Shown: positions 12,096 through 21,884 of the stretch, in pieces | How positions within the stretch are numbered: the stretch's first letter is position 1 | Layout of the letters: each line of letters opens with the position of its first letter | DNA from: Bryoerythrophyllum caledonicum | Taxonomy: Eukaryota; Streptophyta; Bryopsida; Pottiales; Pottiaceae | Direction: 5' to 3' | DNA: 64,000 bases | Assembly (NCBI GenBank): GCA_963971425.1 | Contig: OZ020519.1 | Span: forward strand, 1,008,028 to 1,072,027 | Made by a program: the position numbers and the translations under genes | Notes under the pieces: generated by a model | Seen by the model: the letters and a program-made list of their open reading frames with translations, nothing else | Told to the model about the DNA's origin: nothing | Database searches by the model: none

Positions 12096-12350
12096 CTAAG
12101 GGTGTGATCCAACGTTCTTGAATCTAGGACTCGTACGCCTCGCAGATGCTTCTGCCTTGGCCTTGCCGGCCCTCCTCCCCTATGGTGTAGACGTTGCCGG
12201 AAGGTCTTGTGATCGAGCTCCGGAAGTTGGAGGTTGTGATGCTTCCGGGGGAGGGGGCTCGGAGGTGGAATCCACCACAATAGTCTTCGGAGCTTCAGCA
12301 AATCCTTGGAATTCGGCTCCGGGACTAGGAAGATCCGTCGCCAAACGTCT
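12096..12350 (-). pseudogene. 3' end of a second gag-like ORF, cut by the gap
   Basis: On the minus strand one frame runs from the gap to a TAG at 12096-12098. It is Pro/Ser/Ala-rich and ends in a short basic tail (RRTSPRFKNVGSHP), like the end of the ORF at 3125-5184 (RRSGRNRGPGAPT). It is followed by the same 3' noncoding region. One in-frame TAG lies about 28 codons before the end. The upstream part is in the unsequenced gap. Confidence 0.6.
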
Positions 12351-12550
12351 NNNNNNNNNNNNNNNNNNNNNNNNNNNNNNNNNNNNNNNNNNNNNNNNNN
12401 NNNNNNNNNNNNNNNNNNNNNNNNNNNNNNNNNNNNNNNNNNNNNNNNNNNNNNNNNNNNNNNNNNNNNNNNNNNNNNNNNNNNNNNNNNNNNNNNNNNN
12501 NNNNNNNNNNNNNNNNNNNNNNNNNNNNNNNNNNNNNNNNNNNNNNNNNN
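12351..12550. other. Assembly gap of 200 N
   Basis: This is a run of exactly 200 N, probably a placeholder of unknown true size. The TCCGGA-rich composition is present to its left and absent to its right. Confidence 0.99.
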
Positions 12551-12839
12551 CGCGAAGGAGATTTAGTCATGTAGAGGCCAAAAATCCTCCCATACAAAGT
12601 TATACCTATGCCGTGGGCAATGTACCCTTGGCCCTTGGAACATTGTGCCCATGGGCCATTCCAATTTCCTCCTGGTGAGTCAAACATAAAAAAAGGAAAC
12701 GAGCATCTCTTACATGTTATGTTAGATATTTTTAGTGGAACCATTCTTAAGAAACTATATAAATATGTGCTTCCATGCGCACAATGGAATATCCGCGTGA
12801 ATGCGCACAAAATCTTCCGACATTCTTCCGACCATTAAT
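12551..12839. other. Unassigned spacer
   Basis: No gene or known repeat is recognised. A short internal inverted motif around TTGGCCCTTGG...CCATGGGCC (12628-12660) is visible. Confidence 0.5.
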
Positions 12840-12974
12840 GCACGTGACTGGATCTCCAGATCTGGATTGCACGTGCTAAATCAACCGTCCCAGAAAACGA
12901 AGTGGAGGACAAGGGAAGGGAGATGAGAGGGGAGAGAGTTGGAAGGGGAGGGAGCTCAAGGAAGTGGAGGAGCG

Positions 12975-13290
12975 AAGAGAGGAGGCCGACCGATCGGGGT
13001 CGCCCGCGGAAAACCTCGGCCGTCCGATCCGACGGCCGCGGACGGACTCTGCGGCCGGATCCGATCGGACGGCCGAGACAGATCTGAAGGCAGTGGCCGT
13101 CCGATCCGACAGCCGTGGCTGCGGACGGCCGCGACCGATCGGACGGCCGCGACCGTCCGTGGCGGCATCGTGGCCGTCTGATCGGGCGATACGCCCGAGG
13201 CCGTCCGCCATCGGACGGCTCGGACGATTCGCCGACCGTCCGCCGAGGCCGTCCGCCACTCGCGGTCGGCATAAAAGGCGGACGGCCGAC
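12975..13290 (+). repeat. Left GGACGGCC/GTCCGATC-rich palindromic tract
   Basis: This is a very CpG-rich segment composed of overlapping palindromic units such as GTCCGATCGGAC and CGGCCGTCCG. Long ORFs exist in all frames because the motif lacks stop codons; they are not evidence of coding. Its end, GAGGCCGTCCGCCACTC followed by a TATA-like box, resembles the reverse complement of the right tract near 21490-21520. Confidence 0.8.
13270..13277 (+). promoter_or_regulatory. TATA-like box for the gene at 13657
   Basis: CATAAAAG lies at the inner edge of the left GC tract and is followed by GGCGGACGGCC and a CT-rich stretch. The same arrangement occurs in inverse orientation at 21491-21497. Confidence 0.5.
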
Positions 13291-13656
13291 CTTTCTCCCA
13301 CACTCTAGTGGGCGAGCTGGTCGCTTTGGCATATTCTGCCGAATCGCTTGCGCCCCCTTGAGTGGTGGGATATTTATTATTTTTTAATTCGTTTAACCCC
13401 TAAACGACCAGAATCTCCTTTGGGTGGATTCCTTGATTTTTGGGCAGGTTCCTAAAATTCGGAAACAAATCAATTTTCTCTGAAATTTTTATTCTACATT
13501 GCCTTTGATAAGAGCTTCGTCGACATATTTTTATTTTATTTTTTGGATTTCTGGTTTGAAAGTTAGTATCACTTATAGTTTTTGAGGGAAATTGTCAAGG
13601 AACTTTAGGGGTTAATTCCCATTCATTCATTTAATTGTTTGTTCTAGTTAGGGAAG

Positions 13657-14891
13657 ATGCCAAGGTCCAACCGGCCCGTTGCTCCAAAAGGCAAAGCGCC
13701 CGAGATGGATTGGGACGCAACGGACGATCCAGATGTTGTTGCGGAGGTCGGATGGCAGGACGAGGAAGAGAGGTTGTGGACTTGCACCATGTGCAAGAGG
13801 TACGTGAAGATGAAGCACCTCATGAAGTTGTGGCCGAGGACACAAGGGAGGATATCAGGGCCGCGGCGCGAAGGTCTAGCGAGCAATCGTCTAAGCGACC
13901 ATTTCTGCCATCGATATCATGAGGTCACTGCTGCGGTGGGTGTGCGTAACTCGAGGCCGGAGATCATGTTGTATTCAAACATGGCGATGGTTTGGGAGGA
14001 AATCCTCCTACACAAGGATGTGGACTGGCGCACCGTGGCGGGCCGCAATGTCAGCATGATGGATCGAATTGCCCATTTTATACCAACCACCTGGAATCAA
14101 CCGAGTGATTGTTGGCCACGTTGGTCAATCCGAAGATCCGGGGACGATCTCGATGCCCACCAACAACAGCAGACACCTCCAGAAGAGTACGGGGGACATA
14201 ACTACAACGACTACAACCGTGGCAATAATATGGGTTCCGCGCCTGTATCATTTGGTGGGGGGGAAGTGGCAGCCATTACTATGAAGGCGACCAATGTGGT
14301 ACAGGGACCAACACCCCTCACAGGTATACGCCAACGCATCCAAGGGGTACGTACGAGTCCGGTCGTAATTCCCCTATAAAAGAGGAAGAACACTACACCC
14401 CAAACTCTGCACCTGTCTATTACGACGGATATGGCGGTTCTTACCATGGATATGGCCGTTCTTTGGATGGCGGCCAATGTGGTTCAGGGACCAACACCCC
14501 TCAGAGCTATACACGAACGCATCCAACGGATACGTACGAGTCTGGTCGTAATTCCCCCAGAAAAGAGGAAGAATACGACACTCCAAACCCTGGATACGTC
14601 TATTACGATGTATATGGCCATCCTTACGATGGATATGGCCGGAGATTAGATGGAAGAGACAACACACCTCCATCAACGTTTCCACCTCATCAGAACGAAG
14701 ATGCCGAGTTTGAAAGACAAATGCATGAAGCCACAATACAAAGCCAGAACGAGTACATCCGCAGGCTCGAAGATGAATCTCGCTACATGAACAGGCAATA
14801 CAATAACTTGTATGATGTTTATTCAAGCGGGCCGTACTCAAGTGGCGCTGGGCCAAGTCAAAGACGTGATACTCACTCAGATTCCGATTAA
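13657..14891 (+). pseudogene. Zinc-finger-like, Tyr/Gly-rich protein with coiled-coil end (element gene A)
   Basis: Not a gene I can name. The ATG at 13657 opens a frame with a basic start (MPRSNRPVAPKGK), an acidic stretch, a CTMCKRY...H segment that could be a degenerate BED-type zinc finger, and FCHRYHEVTAAVGVRN. That frame stops at 14379 after losing its character near 14255, where a run of G (GGTGGGGGGGAAG) marks a likely frameshift. The other frame continues to 14891. It is rich in Tyr, Gly, Pro and Asp (YYDVYGHPYDGYG) and ends in a coiled-coil-like stretch (EFERQMHEATIQSQNEYIRR) and an acidic tail. If joined, it would be about 410 residues. DNA binding is only a suggestion. Confidence 0.45.
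14283..14647. repeat. Direct tandem duplication of about 183 bp inside gene A
   Basis: CAATGTGGTACAGGGACCAA at about 14292 recurs as CAATGTGGTTCAGGGACCAA at about 14475. The match runs on through ACGCATCCAA, GTACGTACGAGT-like and TATTACGAYG motifs. The unit encodes the Tyr/Gly-rich repeat in the second frame. Confidence 0.85.
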
Positions 14892-15238
14892 TCATACATG
14901 GTCTTTGTGTAATGTAATCCATGTGGATAATGTCTTCATGTGAGAACAATGTTGACTATTTTGTACATTTAGAAGGTCATTTTTTAAGATCTTCTAATCG
15001 ATGTTTATTAAATATTTCTACGCTGCGGCCATGTCAATGTGGATGATGAATGTACAATGCATGCTACATGTTTCCAAATGAGTTTTATTGATAATTTTTT
15101 AGTATAAGTGGATGTGTGGAATGAGAAATTTTTATACATTCCAACTTTTCATTCACCTCATAAAAGTTAAAGAGTATTTCATATCATTACATGTTAAATA
15201 AAATTTTTTTTCAACATGTACCTCTAAAGTTCCTTGAC

Positions 15239-17051
15239 TATTTCTGACCTAGAAGTTAAAGCAAGAAGAGAAACGCCGCTCCGCAAAGGGGCTGGCGTGA
15301 ATAAAGAATCTGTTCGTTCCATCAGTAAGACCATGCCCACCAGACACCCTGTCAAGGAAGGCTTGGTTTCTTTTCCATTTTCCGTTGGTGTAGTAGAATG
15401 GACATGGCATGTTGAATGGCAACAGTGTTGATAATATTGAAAGTGTGTGAAATTGTTGCGATGGAGATTTTAAAGGTATCTCAAAAGGATATTTATAGAT
15501 GGGATAAAGGTGGTGGCACGAGCATCGGCAGTGATTACAATAAGCGGGTCCATTTTCCATCCGAGGGCAACGATGTCATTAATAAAGGGTTGCTGGGTTG
15601 GTATTCATTTATTTTGTTTTCAATTGTTTCCGGGGAGAATCTATCATTACAATATGTGAATTCGATGAATTGAATGGTATACTCTTGGTTAATGTGGTCG
15701 GTGCAGGGTCGTTGTATGGTAGGCCTCGAATGCAAAGTATGTCGGCTTTGAGTCTAGCGTTACAAAGACAGCGCTATGTTGCGCATGTATATGGGACTCG
15801 GGAGTAGCCAAGGGGGGACCGTATTTCCTTGTGGGTTGTAACTTGTTAATAAAGGTGCCGGCATTCATGAGGATAAATCATCGTGATTTGTTATGGGAGG
15901 TAAATAGTTTTCGAATTTCTCGTACTGCTTTGTTATGTCTTGTGACAATTAAGGAGTGTATGTGATGGTTTTGGCATTTTTGGTAGAACATGGAGTGATT
16001 TGTCGGCGTCTGAGAAAGTGCATATGGGGCATGTTACATATGGGAATTTTTCTATTCCAAATAAGAGTTGTTTTCGGGCGTTTCCCAAATATCGACTATT
16101 ACGGAATTTGATGACGCATGTTATTTGTGAGTTTGGGATGATGGAATTTTTCGAAGAATTTGTAGAGAGTTCATAGTCTATTTTGTTGTTGCGAACCCAT
16201 TATTCTATATTAGGGAAGTTTTATTTGATTGTGTCAAGGTTGTTATAGAGGTCTTGTTTCTTGAGATATTTATTCAAGAATAAAACCGGAACCTTAATGG
16301 GGGTATCCTCTTTAGGAGGCCAATATTCTTTTTGGAAGTGGTATGGGGTAGCATGTGGATGTTCGTACAAGTCTTTGGCATTTTCATGCGTTTTTTTGCG
16401 GACCTCTTTCCCAAGTTTATTTGCTTGTTCGTTTCCATCTATATTTGCTTGAGCAGAACTTTGTGAAGGATTGTTATATGTATTCAGTTTTGTAACATGT
16501 GGATCAACGACATTAAAATGGTTTGGTCGAGATGGCTATTGTAGAGGATAGGGTTTGTTATTTGGATGTTTAGTAGATAAAGTGCATTGATACAGTTAGT
16601 GAATATGTGTGCGGGTTAGTTGTTGTACTGTGTTGTGATGATTTGTCATGTTTTGTGTATGGCCATAAGTTATGCTCTAAGGATATTTTAGTGTGTGGAA
16701 ATTACTCTATAGAGTACACGAAATGGTATACCAAATACATTATACAATATCAATGAATACAACAAAATCTTCCTGTAAGCATTTTTGCTATTCATATTTG
16801 AATGCCTCTACAATTTAATGTATGCATGTTTGTATTAATGATTGCATATACTTCATTGCTTTAAATTGTTATGATTCTAGATGTCTGAGTAAATATGTCG
16901 TAGCAATCTACCTACGGAGTTAGGCATTGAACTTCCTTAAAATGCTTTATAAACACACAGAAGAATGTGGTTTTTGGAAAACCTCCTACACAATTTATTT
17001 TTTCTACTAAATATAACCCTACTTAGAGAGCCGATATCCACTATTAATATA
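15239..17051. other. Noncoding spacer
   Basis: No conserved ORF, RNA gene or repeat is recognised. Short ORFs at 15249-15807 have no recognisable motifs. Decayed transposase exons cannot be excluded. Confidence 0.5.
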
Positions 17052-17692
17052 ATGTGGCCAAATTACAATTTCATCCACTACGGATGAAAATAGTCAGAGG
17101 ATGGAAAAACAGTCCTTGGTTGAGAAAACAATCTCTGGACGAAAAACAGTCTTCAGAAGAAAAATCGTCCACGAATGACTATGGCAAAGTGTTAAGAATC
17201 ATCACGAACACTATTAAGAAACACTTAATGTTTGTAACCTGCTCCTTCTCTAGTCTTCCAGTTTTTTAAAAGTAATTTTGAAATGAATGTTTTTCTTAAT
17301 ATTAAATAATATAGAGAATTCATTAAAGTGGTTGTTATAATGCGTTGCAAAACAAGCGCAAACCACTACCAAACTTCTATAGATGCAAATTAGCAGTTGG
17401 TGCTTGCTTTGCAACGCATTAGTCCAACCATTGTAATGTAGTTTAATATTATAATGAGGTTTTCAAAATTTCATCTGCAGTCTACTTTTCATCCGCTGCG
17501 AATGTTTTCATCCGCTGCAAACATTTAAACCGGACTCTGATTTTCCTCCGCATGCTGATTTTTCATCCGCAGTTTTTTTTCCATCTGCAGCTTGTTTTTA
17601 ATTCGTTGCGCTGTTTTTCATCTGCTGCGGGATTTTTCTTCCGCCGCATAGAATTTCATCCACAGTGGATGAAACTGTTTTTTTGGCAAAAT
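17052..17692. mobile_element. 641-bp TIR element (MITE-like)
   Basis: The ends are imperfect inverted repeats: ATGTGGCCAAATTACAATTT then CATCCACTACGGATGAAAATAG on the left, and the complement of ATTTTGCCAAAAAAACAGTTT then CATCCACTGTGGATGAAATT on the right. The inner flanks are full of TTTCATCCGCWGC-like motifs. No ORF of note is present. Superfamily is unassigned because no clear target duplication was found. Confidence 0.6.
17328..17432. repeat. Long hairpin inside the TIR element
   Basis: The arms are about 40 bases each. The left arm contains TAATGCGTTGCAAAACAAGC and the right arm the near-exact complement of TAATGCGTTGCAAAGCAAGC, with a loop of about 25 bases. RNA from either strand would fold into one long stem, as in a MITE-derived small-RNA precursor. 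Expression is unknown. Confidence 0.75.
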
Positions 17693-18639
17693 TAACATAA
17701 CAGCGACTTAATAACTTCCAAACTATTATTTTTTTTTCAATTCCGACTTCGGATTTGGGCTTTTTAGCTGCGTTTTCATCGAGTATGTAAGCAAAAAAAT
17801 TGTTACAAAAGTTTTGAAAATTTGACATTTTGGAGTGTACTTAAAAATAACATTTTAGGGACTAAACTTTGGATGTAGATTATGGCTAGAGAATATGTTC
17901 ATCACATTCGATCTCATGCATGTTTTTTGTGTGTTAGGGTTGGTTGTGTTTTCAAATTTGTTATATATGGCGATATTCATTTACAAGACATGTAAGGTGT
18001 CTCGTTTGAAATCTCATTTGAAACAATAATATGATGATGGACACGGAAAGAATACAATTGGATGGAAGGGGACTTCGCCAAAGCGTGCATGAACCCTAAA
18101 CATGCAAAGTTTGAATCAAACTTTTAACTTTTCTATGCATCTGATTCAGGTGTAAATATTTAGAAGAATGTACATGACAATGTCATGGAAAACCTTATAA
18201 GAAACGATGTTTTTCACCGTTCCCTTGAAAAAACAAGTCTTCTCTTTATTGAAAATTTTAAAAATAGCATACCAACCCAAGTCAAACATTTTCACACATT
18301 GTCACTTATTGTCGAGCGAGGTACCAAAAGATCTTATTAATTTTCACATAAAACCTACATATCTTTGTATTTCTTACATTTTATTTTCTCTACATTAATA
18401 TGTAGTGTAAACCTTCTTATTGACCATTCGGATTAGTAATTCAAAACACATGAAGTTCACAAGAAAAAGAAGTTTGAATTGGCAAAGTTTGAACCTCCAC
18501 TACTTCCATGGTTGTTTTGAATACGCTACACCTGTCCATTACCTCAAGAAATTGTTGTCTAAGGAACTACCATCATGTTTAAGGAAGTGGATTTAGACCT
18601 TGTGTAGTTCAAAATTTTGACACGAGGTAAAGTCAAAGT

Positions 18640-19420
18640 CTGCGGATCCACTAAACGCAGTGAAGACCCTAAACCATTTGCTTCACTTCACACACTATAA
18701 TCTTTCAATCTGTGCGGTCAAAGTTTTTGAAATTTTGTAAACATATTTTTTAATAAGTCTTAATTGAGTTCCAACGGTCAGAACTAGAAATCAAACTTTT
18801 GGTTTCCTTCTATGGTCATTGCACTAGAATCCAACAACTTTGAAGTGTTTCCGTATCAAAACTGTCACGATATTTTTGGGGATATAGGAGACATGTTGTA
18901 TGAGTAGAGAGTCGGGCATGAGGAGGCGTTTCAAATGGGGATAATTTCTATAAATGCTAAATTGTATTCAAGAAACATAACATGGTTTAGGTTATGTATG
19001 ATTTTGTGCCATGGGCACTATGATCTATCCCAAAAGTTCGAACCCAAACTCGTAAAATTTGATATACGTGTTCTCTATATAAAACCTAGAGATCATCATA
19101 TTTTACACATTTTGCTTTTACAACATGTACTGAACACTGAAAACCTTCATAAACCTGGGTTTGGATTATCATTTGAAATCTTATTCAGTTTAATAAAAAA
19201 TAAAACATGGAATGGCAATTTTTAAACTCCAGTATTTGCGCACTTGATTTGAATATGCTACAGTTCTTTTCTACCTCTAAAAATTGGTGTGTAGAGAAAT
19301 CTCATCATAAGGTTGGATTAGGATATTTTGAGGTAATTTTAACAAAAATTCTGAAATACAAGAATTTTGAAATAGAACACATTGATAAGTTAAAAAATCG
19401 GAACTATGCCACAACCTAAA
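18640..19420 (+). repeat. Dispersed repeat, inverted partner of 53330-53940
   Basis: The segments TGTGCGGTCAAAG...GAAATTTTGT, GAACTAGAAAT and TTTGGTTTCCTTCT (18710-18815), and ATGCTACAG...TTTTCTACCTCTAAAAA (19254-19290), recur in the same order on the minus strand at 53390-53510 and 53885-53920. No protein-coding content is seen. Flanking 17693-18639 and 19421-19612 hold nothing recognisable. Confidence 0.7.
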
Positions 19421-19612
19421 CCATATAAAATTCAAAAAATGTCGCTCTTTGCACGGCTATATGAAATAAGGTTTTTTTACTTCTTGTGTCCAAATTATAA
19501 AGGCATGTAATACATATTAATCTAAGACTATTGCTATAGTCACTTCAAAATGTGCATGCTATCTAGTATAGTCTAATAATGCCGAAAGGAATAAAGTAAA
19601 ACCTATGTATTA

Positions 19613-21097
19613 CTAATACGTTGACCGATAATGCTCATGAGGCGTGGGCCAGTTGTATGTGTCACTGAAGCGTGTAATGATATGAAACAATCCTCCAGAG
19701 CTTTCTCGGTTTTCGTTGCAGACTCTCTCCATGTACATATGAAATGTATCCGTAAATTCTTGATTTGAGAATACTACGGAACTCCGAGATTCCCGTTGCA
19801 AATTCTCGTAGTCTATGGACATTGTCCGCCCGTTGATTCGTTGCGCTATTCGGGCCGTAGCGAACTCCTCCGAAGCCATTGATAACTTCGGAATCATTTG
19901 CACATCCGCATCTGGTTTGTGCAAGTACGCAACCCGCGGATCGACCCACCATCGCCTTCGCAGAGTCTCGGCCATGTCTTCACGCTTTGTGAACGTATAA
20001 AGAGATTGCATTGGTTCGTTAACCTTCGTGGTCATGCCCCAATCGCATACTCCAATATACACTCGCGATTCATCTGGAGGGAAGTGGAGGAGGATATTGT
20101 TCGGAGACAAGTCATTGTGGAGATTGTTGCTCTTGTGGACCTCATTCATGATGCGCAACAACGCCCACGCAAGCTCGGTCCGTTTTTTGAGAAAACGAAC
20201 CAACTGTTGAACTCGAATAATCTCATCATCGGGGAATCTCCCATACTTCAAATGTGTGATGACATCGTCACCAAACTCGATATCCCGGTTCAACATCTCT
20301 CGAACTGTCCCGCCATTCCACCAATACGCATAGCCTTCGTACTTGTCCGGATGAATGGCCACGAAATGGATGACACCCGGATGTGGAATCCTCACTGCCA
20401 TCGACTCATTCTGATGCTCAATTTTTGCCAAATCCGGCCGTGTCTCCGATTGGTTGGACAACTTGGCGGCAAATTCCCAGAATGATTCAATGCCTCAAGC
20501 ACCCTCAATGCGGACTTTGCGAATGGTGGCGTATCCACCTCTCCTGTTCGCATTGTCCATTCGTATAACCGCGGTTGTTGGCGGAATGGCAATGACATGG
20601 GCCTTACGCAACAGGTCTTCTTGGTGCCCCTCTATCGAGTTCCACCATCCCACGGAGCCACGCCGGTTTCGATTCTCGGCGAATGGCTTCATCTGGGCCA
20701 CGAACAAATCCGCCTTCAACAGCACGTCGTTGAAAACTTCATCCGCCGCGCGATTGAACCTCCCAAACTTGGTCAATAAGATCTTGGCATTCCAGAGTGA
20801 ATCGTGCACTCTGGCATCCAAGAACTTCAAAAATCCGCGCTTCTGGGTCTCCGTATTCCACATCGGGGCTTGAAGCGCGTCCATCATGTGCTGCCGCATG
20901 TCCGTCCGGAACTTCTCGGGGCCTTCATCTCTATATCTAACGTACTTGCTCTCCAATGATCGAATAGAATTTTCCTCATAGAATCTGACGGTCAGTTCTA
21001 TGAGGAAATTTTTGCAAGCCTCAGATGGAACATCATGGATTGGATGAAGCTTCACTCCGAAGTCCGCAACCTTCTGCTTCTTCTTGTCCTTCGGCAT
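19613..21097 (-). pseudogene. Protein-kinase-like gene (element gene B), one in-frame stop
   Basis: The frame runs about 494 codons from the ATG at 21097 (MPKDKKK); an upstream in-frame ATG at 21190 would add 31 residues from repeat sequence. The N-terminal 200 residues are helical-looking and unrecognised (KNFLIELTVRFYEENS...). Kinase-like landmarks follow: a glycine-loop-like RRGGYATIRKVRI, FAAK in the position of the VAIK lysine, HNDLSPNNILL as the catalytic loop (Asp and Asn present) and CDWG in place of DFG. An in-frame TGA at 20495-20497 falls between the glycine loop and FAAK; everything else is open. It may be a recent pseudogene. Function is unknown; the catalytic residues visible would allow phosphotransfer in an intact relative. 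Confidence 0.7.
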
Positions 21098-21123
21098 CTT
21101 CTTGAACCCGCCGCCGTTCGAAG

Positions 21124-21345
21124 TTTTTAAAAAAAACTTTTTAGAACAAGTTTTTAAAAAAACTTCAAGAAAAAAACTAGATGGGAACAAGTTCTAAAAA
21201 CAAACTATGAGAAAAAACTTCTAAGAGCAAGTTTTAAAAAAAACTTCAAGAGAAAAACTAGTTTGGAACAAGTTCTAAAAAAAACTATGAAAAAAACAGT
21301 TTTCGAACAAGTTTTTAAAAAAACTTTAAAAAAACTGCAAAAACT
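21124..21345. repeat. AT-rich minisatellite upstream of the kinase-like gene
   Basis: This is a degenerate tandem repeat of units like GAACAAGTTTTTAAAAAAACTT, alternating with TCAAGAGAAAAACTAGTTTG. It lies in the presumed 5' untranslated region of gene B. Confidence 0.75.
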
Positions 21346-21477
21346 CCCCCCCAACATGAATCACTTTCTTCCTCCCAAAGATGAGGAGCCAATGGATGGA
21401 AAAATGCCAGCCAAAGCCACTCCGCATCCACTCAAAAATATATTTCGAGAGGGGAAGGAAAAAGTGAGAGAGAGAGG

Positions 21478-21780
21478 TTGGCGGACGGCCTTTTATAGGG
21501 TGGCGGACGGCCATGAGGCCGACCGCCACCACGGACGTCCTCCAATCGGCCGTCCGCCCTTTCGCCCGATCGGACGGCCTTAAAGCCGTTGGCCTAATTG
21601 GACGGCCGTCGTGCGCCCCCGCGATCGAATCGGGGCTGTACGATCTGTCCATCGGCAGTCCGATCACGCGGACGGCTGAGGTGCCGTTCGATCTCTCCAA
21701 CAGCGGGGTCCGATCGGACGACCTGACGCATTTCGACGGCTCAGATCTCGCGGCGTGGCACTTCGTCGAATCTGACGGTC
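21478..21780 (-). repeat. Right GGACGGCC/GTCCGATC-rich tract
   Basis: This CpG-rich tract has the same motifs as 12975-13290, in inverse orientation. The inner end reads CATGGCCGTCCGCCACC and then a TATA box on the minus strand. Confidence 0.8.
21491..21497 (-). promoter_or_regulatory. TATA box for the kinase-like gene
   Basis: TATAAAA on the minus strand is followed by GGCCGTCCGCC and a run of CT repeats, mirroring 13270-13277. It lies about 395 bases upstream of the ATG at 21097. Confidence 0.5.
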
Positions 21781-21884
21781 CAGAAAACTTACTACGGCCT
21801 TCCGTAAATGCATTTTCTCCCCCCCTAGGACGCCCTAGGACGCTCTCAGACCCCCAAGGACGTCGGATTGGTAACCCTGTCACG

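Larger units (their letters stand above)
13594..15238. repeat. 19-bp inverted repeat flanking gene A
   Basis: GTCAAGGAACTTTAGGGGT at 13594-13612 faces ACCTCTAAAGTTCCTTGAC at 15220-15238, with one mismatch and weaker similarity a few bases further out. The pair brackets gene A exactly, 45 bases before the ATG and 330 bases after the stop. Confidence 0.7.
12840..21850. mobile_element. Candidate two-gene composite element with inverted GC-rich ends
   Basis: Both ends carry CpG-rich tracts full of GGACGGCC and GTCCGATCGGAC motifs in inverse orientation (about 12975-13290 and 21478-21780). Each ends in a TATA box pointing inward, followed by a CT-rich stretch. The ATGs of the two inward-facing genes lie about 385 and 395 bases from their TATA boxes. 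Between them lie AT-rich noncoding DNA and small repeats. This symmetry is visible; that the whole is one mobile unit is inference. Exact termini and a target duplication were not found. The right end abuts a truncated E2 near 21885. Confidence 0.4.

Noticed and set aside
12835..13387. Many overlapping Arg/Pro/Gly-rich ORFs on both strands
   Set aside because: They are a consequence of the GGACGGCC/GTCCGATC composition, which has few stop codons. All six frames look alike.
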